From assembly GCA_964628515.1 (NCBI GenBank), contig CAZVNZ010000031.1:1-37391 (forward strand): a stretch of 37,391 bases of DNA, read 5' to 3'. Below the pieces are notes generated by a model. It was not told the origin of the DNA. It made no database searches and was given only the letters and a program-made list of their open reading frames with translations. The DNA comes from CAZVNZ01 sp964628515 (GTDB lineage: Bacteria; Bacillota; Clostridia; Christensenellales; Christensenellaceae). A program made the translations under genes and the position numbers. Shown here one piece after another: positions 33,633 through 37,391 of this stretch; the first letter of the stretch is position 1; each line of letters begins with the position of its first letter.

Positions 33633-34492
33633 TTTTCCTTCCTTACCTGATTAGTTCTGTACCAATGAAATAAATACTGCTGTGCAATTCCCGAGTGTAT
33701 ACCGAATTTTTCTTTGGCAAAGCTGTATAACTGCATATCCTTCCCCGTAAACCCGTATAAGTCCTCCATAACCCGTTTTATCCAAACATCACAAGGGAAG
33801 GCATCGCTGTATCCCAAAGAAAAAAGCAAAACGCAATCCGCAACTTTAGGACCTACCCCCTTTAAAGTTGTCAGCCTTTTTTTTGCTTCTTCGTACCCCA
33901 CCGTTTTTAGCTCCTCTAAGCTAAACCCCTCCGCAATTTTTTTTGCCGTGTCTGTTATGTAATCTGCCCTATACCCTGCTCCGCACTCTACTAACTGCAA
34001 ACCGCTACCCTTGCTAAGCGCCGTTGGTGTAGGGAATTTGTGATAAATTTTGCCCTCGAAAGTAAATTCCTCCCCAAACATAACGCACATTTTTTCAATT
34101 ATGCCTCGTATCCTCTTAATATTGTTGTTTGCGGACACTATAAAGGAAATTAGTGCCTCAAAAGGTTGTTGATTTAGCAAACGCAAACCCTTAGCATACT
34201 CGCACCCTTTCTGCAAGCCGATATCATCACAATGAGAAAAAAGGTTGGCGTAATCTCTTGCTAAATCAAGATAGTTATACCAAATTTCTTCAAAATCCTT
34301 TTGGGTACAAGGGTATAGCACAACGGCATTTTCTTCCTCCGTAACACGCAAGTATCTGCCAAATGCCACACCTTCGTAGCCATTTTTTGTTTTTGTAAAC
34401 CTAAATGCCTGCCCGTTGTCGAAAATATGCTCTGTATCAAAATTTTTTATGTCCCTTAAATATGCCTTGTTTTCCTTGTATTCTACATTCAT
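33629..34492 (-). CDS. OGG-type 8-oxoguanine DNA glycosylase
   Basis: This 287-residue protein resembles eukaryotic OGG1 and its clostridial relatives rather than AlkA. It has an N-terminal TBP-like domain with DNGQAFRF and a helix-hairpin-helix LKGVGPKVADCVLLFSLG carrying the catalytic Lys (residue 216 here). The Asp of FPCDVWIKR is residue 235. OGG enzymes excise 8-oxoguanine and cut the abasic site. The ATG at 34492 is chosen because the family N-terminus starts there. A longer reading from 34549 would run into the terminator of the gene upstream. The chosen ATG has no ribosome binding site and lies only 7 nt after a -10 box, so the mRNA is probably leaderless. Confidence 0.87.
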   Translation of the reverse strand: MNVEYKENKAYLRDIKNFDTEHIFDNGQAFRFTKTKNGYEGVAFGRYLRVTEEENAVVLYPCTQKDFEEIWYNYLDLARDYANLFSHCDDIGLQKGCEYAKGLRLLNQQPFEALISFIVSANNNIKRIRGIIEKMCVMFGEEFTFEGKIYHKFPTPTALSKGSGLQLVECGAGYRADYITDTAKKIAEGFSLEELKTVGYEEAKKRLTTLKGVGPKVADCVLLFSLGYSDAFPCDVWIKRVMEDLYGFTGKDMQLYSFAKEKFGIHSGIAQQYLFHWYRTNQVRKEK

Positions 34493-34499
34493 AGAGTAT

Positions 34500-34508
34500 A
34501 TTATATCA
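34500..34508 (-). promoter_or_regulatory. Extended -10 promoter, leaderless DNA glycosylase transcript
   Basis: TGATATAAT on the minus strand (34508-34500) is identical to the uvrB element. Seven bases separate it from the ATG, so the transcript should start at or one base before the A of ATG. Confidence 0.6.
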
Positions 34509-34522
34509 TAAAAATAGGGAAA

Positions 34523-34560
34523 ATAAAACTGTTTTACAAGTGTTGGCAAAACAGTTTTAT
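34523..34560 (-). terminator. Terminator of the VWA lipoprotein gene
   Basis: A perfect 13-bp stem (34523-34535 with 34548-34560) around a 12-nt loop is followed on the minus strand by TTT and a further T-rich tract. It lies about 70 bp after the VWA gene stop. Confidence 0.85.
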
Positions 34561-34627
34561 TATATACATTTTTATTAATTATAGGTCGTATTAAAGCTAT
34601 TTGTCTCGCATTTCCCCAATGCTATTC

Positions 34628-36301
34628 TTAAAAATCCCCCAGTCCGTAAATATAGGTGTATTCTTCCACCAAATCTACAAATTCCGCTTTGTACTCGTCC
34701 ATGTAATTATTATCTATCCTATTTAAACTGTTTAACAGCCTTGTGTAGTTTGTTTTGCCCTTGTACTCCGAGTCTCTGAGCAACATGCCAAACTGCGCAA
34801 CACTACTTGCAAATTTAAGGTCGTTTGAGGCCACCCTGCTGTAATCATTGCTGTCCACAACCCTGCTTATTAACTTGCTTTCCTCTGCGTCAGGCTCTTT
34901 GTAACGCAATTTTACCGTAAGCCACTCCGGACTGCCCGTAGATACCTGCTCTTGATATTTAAGACCGCTGTCCTGCTCATCCTGCTTGTTGTTTGCCGGA
35001 ATTATCTCATACAATGCGGTTACCGTATGCCCTGCGCCGATATCTCCTGCGTCCTTTTTGTCGTCATCAAAATCCTCGTCGTTTAGTTTTCTGTTTTCGT
35101 AGCCTATTAACCTGTATTCGCTGATTTTATCCGGATTAAATTCCACTTGAAACTTAACATCCTTTGCAATGGTGTTAATAGTGCCGGAAAGCTCTTTTTG
35201 TAATACTTTTTTTGCCTCTCTGATAGAGTCTATATAAAAGTAGTTGCCGTTGCCGTTGTCTGCCAGCGTTTCCATTTTGTTGTCTTTAATATTGCCCGTG
35301 CCAAAGCCCAGTACGGATAAAAACACTCCGCTGTCTCGCTTTTCTTCCACCAAACGCTTTAAATCCCCCTCGCTTGTAACTCCAACGTTTAAATCGCCGT
35401 CTGTGGCTAAAATAACCCTGTTGTTGCCCCCTTCTATAAAGTAACGTTGAGCAATTTCGTAGGCGGTTATTATACCTTTACTGCCTGCCGTACTTCCCCC
35501 TGCGGAAAGGGAGTTTATGGCTCTTTTAATAAGTCTGCCGTCGCTACCTCTTGCACCTTCGAGTATAACCCTCTCCTCTCCTGCATATACCACTATGGAA
35601 ATGGTGTCCTGCGGTCTTAAATTATCCGTTAATATGCTAAAAGCGTCTTGTAGTAGCGGTAGTTTGTCGTAGTCGTTCATAGACCCCGAAACATCCAGTA
35701 GAAATACTATGTTTGAGGGTGGCATTTCTTCCGTTGCTATTTCTCTGCCTTTAACCCCTACCATTAAAAGCAGAGCATTTCTGTTCCATTCGCATCCGGA
35801 AATCTCTGTTGTAACGGAAAAAGGTACTTTGCCCTGTGGGCTTTTATAATCGTAATCGAAATAGTTAATCATTTCTTCTATTCTTACCGCATCGGGCGTA
35901 ACCTGCATGCCGTCTGTAATCATTCTTCTTATGTTAGAATAGGAGGCTGTGTCCACATCCGATGAAAAGGTGGAAAGAGGCGCTTGCTTAACCTTTTTAA
36001 AGCCGTTATCCTCTATTGAATTGTATTCCTCCGTGTTAAATGTGTCGTCGTAGTATTTGCTGTCCTCGTAATAGCCGCCTTCCGCTATTTCTCCTTTGCT
36101 GTATGCGTCAGGAGCTTGTGCCGGTTCTATGGGTGCCGGTGCCATAGATGCCGGTGCTTCCTCAGCGCGAGATTGCGGGGGAGCTAAAGCCTGTGATGCC
36201 GGTGCGTTAGATACGGGAGCGGCACACCCCACCAAAGTTAGTACAAAAGCTGTAAAAATTGCTATTGCGGATAAAATTTTACATTTATTACATTTTTTCA
36301 T
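34628..36301 (-). CDS. VWA-domain lipoprotein (YfbK-like)
   Basis: This 557-residue exported lipoprotein has a lipobox ending LVGC (Cys26). An Ala/Pro-rich linker runs to about 75, then the N-terminal domain typical of YfbK (STFSSDVDTASYSNIRRMI near 112). The von Willebrand A domain follows with an intact MIDAS metal site: DVSGSMN, the Thr of GGSTAGSKG and the Asp of ATDGDLNVG. The C-terminal part fits DUF3520 and ends in YTYIYGLGDF. VWA proteins mediate metal-dependent protein contacts; the partner is unknown. It is a single-gene unit with a strong AGGAGG site upstream and its own terminator. Confidence 0.9.
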   Translation of the reverse strand: MKKCNKCKILSAIAIFTAFVLTLVGCAAPVSNAPASQALAPPQSRAEEAPASMAPAPIEPAQAPDAYSKGEIAEGGYYEDSKYYDDTFNTEEYNSIEDNGFKKVKQAPLSTFSSDVDTASYSNIRRMITDGMQVTPDAVRIEEMINYFDYDYKSPQGKVPFSVTTEISGCEWNRNALLLMVGVKGREIATEEMPPSNIVFLLDVSGSMNDYDKLPLLQDAFSILTDNLRPQDTISIVVYAGEERVILEGARGSDGRLIKRAINSLSAGGSTAGSKGIITAYEIAQRYFIEGGNNRVILATDGDLNVGVTSEGDLKRLVEEKRDSGVFLSVLGFGTGNIKDNKMETLADNGNGNYFYIDSIREAKKVLQKELSGTINTIAKDVKFQVEFNPDKISEYRLIGYENRKLNDEDFDDDKKDAGDIGAGHTVTALYEIIPANNKQDEQDSGLKYQEQVSTGSPEWLTVKLRYKEPDAEESKLISRVVDSNDYSRVASNDLKFASSVAQFGMLLRDSEYKGKTNYTRLLNSLNRIDNNYMDEYKAEFVDLVEEYTYIYGLGDF

Positions 36302-36562
36302 TTCTACGTCCTCCTGTTTTTTTGCATTGTAATCTATAAGTTTGAATTAATTATGAACCAAAAATGAAATTTCTTTTAACTTAGCACTATATTACCTTAA
36401 CCTTACAAAGCTGTTAAATATTGGTTACGTTTGTGTTTTTAGTGTAGCTTAAAAGCTAATTTTATATTACATATGGCTTACATTTATGCTTTTCGGCAAG
36501 TTAATTTTACATAAAGTGTTTTTTGTTGCAATTATAGATTACTTTCTTATGATTTTTTTACA
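36302..36562 (-). other. AT-rich upstream region of the VWA gene
   Basis: No gene is visible between the rpmA terminator and the VWA start. On the minus strand there is an AGGAGG site just before the ATG, and a weak candidate promoter (TTGGTT, 17 bp, TATAGA) about 40-70 bp upstream of it. Nothing else was recognised. Confidence 0.4.
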
Positions 36563-36590
36563 TAAAAATACCCTCGAGCAAACGAGGGTA
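36563..36590 (-). terminator. Terminator of rplU-rpmA
   Basis: An 8-bp stem, TACCCTCG (36590-36583 on the minus strand) with CGAGGGTA (36576-36569), around a 6-nt loop, is followed by TTTTTA. It is about 13 bp after the rpmA stop. Confidence 0.92.
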
Positions 36591-36603
36591 CTTGTTTTTA
36601 AAA

Positions 36604-36861
36604 TTATTTTGCTTCGTAAACGCTAACCTGTTTTTTGTCTCTGCCTTTGCGCTCAAATTTTACTACGCCACTTTCTAAAGCAAAGAGGGTATCGTCGCTA
36701 CCTCTGCCAACGTTGATGCCGGGATGAATTTTAGTACCTCTTTGACGTACCAATATATTGCCAGCAAGCACCGCTTGCCCGTCGCTGCGTTTAACTCCAA
36801 GTCTTTTACTGTTTGAATCTCTACCGTTACGTGAGCTTCCTACACCTTTCTTATGTGCCAT
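36604..36861 (-). CDS. rpmA: Large-subunit ribosomal protein L27
   Basis: This is the 85-residue L27, which sits near the peptidyl transferase centre. The core KKGVGSSRNGRDSNSKRLGVKRSDGQAV is complete. Unlike most Bacillota, the protein starts directly with MAHKKG. It lacks the short N-terminal extension (usually ending LQ-x-FA) that the protease Prp removes. The prp gene that normally lies between rplU and rpmA is also absent: the gap here is only 22 bp and contains an AGAGGTG site. The two absences agree. Confidence 0.97.
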   Translation of the reverse strand: MAHKKGVGSSRNGRDSNSKRLGVKRSDGQAVLAGNILVRQRGTKIHPGINVGRGSDDTLFALESGVVKFERKGRDKKQVSVYEAK

Positions 36862-36883
36862 TTATAAAACACCTCTCTTTATA

Positions 36884-37192
36884 TTATTCGCCTATTTCCG
36901 TTATTTCTACCATTGTATATGGTTGTCTGTGCCCTTGCTTTTTTCTGTAATCTTTTTTTGCTTTGTACTTAAACACAATAACTTTTTTTGCTTTATCGTG
37001 TAAAATTACCTTGCCTTTAGCCACTACATCCTTAATTACAGGTTTGCCGACTTTAACCGTTTTACCGTTTGCAGTCATTAGTACATCAAAAGCAACCTCG
37101 CTGCCTACTTCTGCATCTAATTTTTCTACTTTAATTCTGTTGCCTTTTTCTACTTTGTACTGTTTTCCGCCTGTTTCTATAATTGCGTACAT
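36884..37192 (-). CDS. rplU: Large-subunit ribosomal protein L21
   Basis: This 102-residue L21 has typical features: MYAIIETGGKQYKVEKG at the N-terminus, VLMTANGKTVKVGKPVIK in the middle and the basic KAKKDYRKKQGHRQPYTMVEI end that binds 23S rRNA. It has a strong GGAGGAG site and a leader with a structured RNA, and starts the rplU-rpmA operon. Confidence 0.98.
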   Translation of the reverse strand: MYAIIETGGKQYKVEKGNRIKVEKLDAEVGSEVAFDVLMTANGKTVKVGKPVIKDVVAKGKVILHDKAKKVIVFKYKAKKDYRKKQGHRQPYTMVEITEIGE

Positions 37193-37218
37193 CTATACTC
37201 CTCCTTGGGATTTAATCT

Positions 37219-37269
37219 CGCCACATTTGGTATTAGCTTTTAGCTAATTTGCAACCAAATTATGTGCGG
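37219..37269 (-). promoter_or_regulatory. L21-leader-like structured RNA
   Basis: On the minus strand the rplU leader folds into an outer stem (37268-37255 with 37230-37219, small internal bulge). It encloses an inner hairpin TTAGCT/AGCTAA (37248-37243 and 37239-37234). Position and layout match the Bacillota L21 leader, an autoregulatory element thought to bind L21. The match is by shape and place, not by a covariance search. Confidence 0.6.
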
Positions 37270-37281
37270 TTACGAAATAAT

Positions 37282-37310
37282 ATTTTATCATATATAAACT
37301 TAAATGTCAA
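37282..37310 (-). promoter_or_regulatory. Consensus promoter of rplU-rpmA
   Basis: On the minus strand a perfect TTGACA -35 (37310-37305), a 17-bp spacer and a TAAAAT -10 (37287-37282) form a strong sigma-A promoter. The transcript would begin just upstream of the structured leader. Confidence 0.88.
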
Positions 37311-37343
37311 CAAAAAATCTCTGTTCCGTTTAGCATTCTGTTG

Positions 37344-37367
37344 AAGTGTCAATGATAGGTGACACTT
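37344..37367. repeat. Perfect 8-bp inverted repeat near the right edge
   Basis: AAGTGTCA (37344-37351) and TGACACTT (37360-37367) flank an 8-nt spacer. Neither side is followed by a T tract, so it is a poor terminator candidate. It could be an operator or part of a mobile-element end. Nothing else was identified between it and the window edge. Confidence 0.4.
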
Positions 37368-37391
37368 TATCCAAAAAAATAATGTTATTAC

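Noticed and set aside
34493..34549. Longer DNA glycosylase starting at 34549
   Set aside because: The extra 19 residues would be encoded partly by the terminator of the upstream gene and lie before the family N-terminus.

Overview
This window looks like chromosome of a low-GC, anaerobic Bacillota bacterium, most likely class Clostridia. The evidence is a split glycine decarboxylase (GcvPA/GcvPB), a TM1266-type ACT protein (a family tied to [FeFe]-hydrogenase genomes), a DUF3842 protein, bacterial dnaX-ebfC-recR and obg-yhbY-nadD-yqeK-rsfS clusters, and strong AGGAGG ribosome binding sites. The species cannot be named from the sequence alone.

Left edge (1-620). A short sigma-factor-like ORF of the kind carried on conjugative elements ends just downstream of a tRNA-Arg(CCU) gene. 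A hairpin terminator separates them. This may be the edge or a remnant of a tRNA-integrated element.

Plus-strand block (558-11200). A first run of closely spaced genes encodes a DUF308/HdeD membrane protein, a class II ketose-bisphosphate aldolase, an MGDG-synthase-type glycosyltransferase and an SrlD-like sorbitol-6-phosphate dehydrogenase. The glycine cleavage genes gcvT-gcvH-gcvPA-gcvPB and a DUF3842 gene follow. After a terminator comes a methionine unit, metA then metY. Residue Glu111 of MetA predicts O-acetylhomoserine synthesis, which matches the O-acetylhomoserine sulfhydrylase encoded next.

Minus-strand block (11300-37200), four transcription units. (a) rplU-rpmA, with a consensus promoter and an L21-leader-like RNA, ends at a terminator near 36570. 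The VWA lipoprotein gene follows with its own terminator near 34540. (b) An OGG-type DNA glycosylase (apparently leaderless), a PHP phosphatase, a membrane-anchored binding-protein-like protein, dnaX, ebfC and recR end at a terminator near 28960. (c) An SH3/peptidoglycan-binding protein, an S41 protease, the TM1266-like protein, nth, obgE, yhbY, nadD, yqeK, rsfS, an orphan substrate-binding lipoprotein, a YhhN lysoplasmalogenase-like protein and a hemerythrin-PilZ fusion end at a terminator near 19320. (d) uvrB, uvrA and a P-type Ca2+-ATPase end at a terminator near 11680. Beyond it lies a decayed BlaR1/M56 peptidase gene.

The minus strand is rich in DNA repair and genome maintenance genes (OGG, Nth, UvrA, UvrB, RecR, DnaX), mixed with cell-envelope and sensing proteins. 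No CRISPR array, intact transposase or rRNA is visible. The best leads are the hemerythrin-PilZ fusion, a possible -1 frameshift site in dnaX, the leaderless glycosylase start, L27 without its usual Firmicutes N-terminal extension and without prp, and a low-complexity loop inserted into an SH3 domain. No clearly new multi-gene system is proven here.
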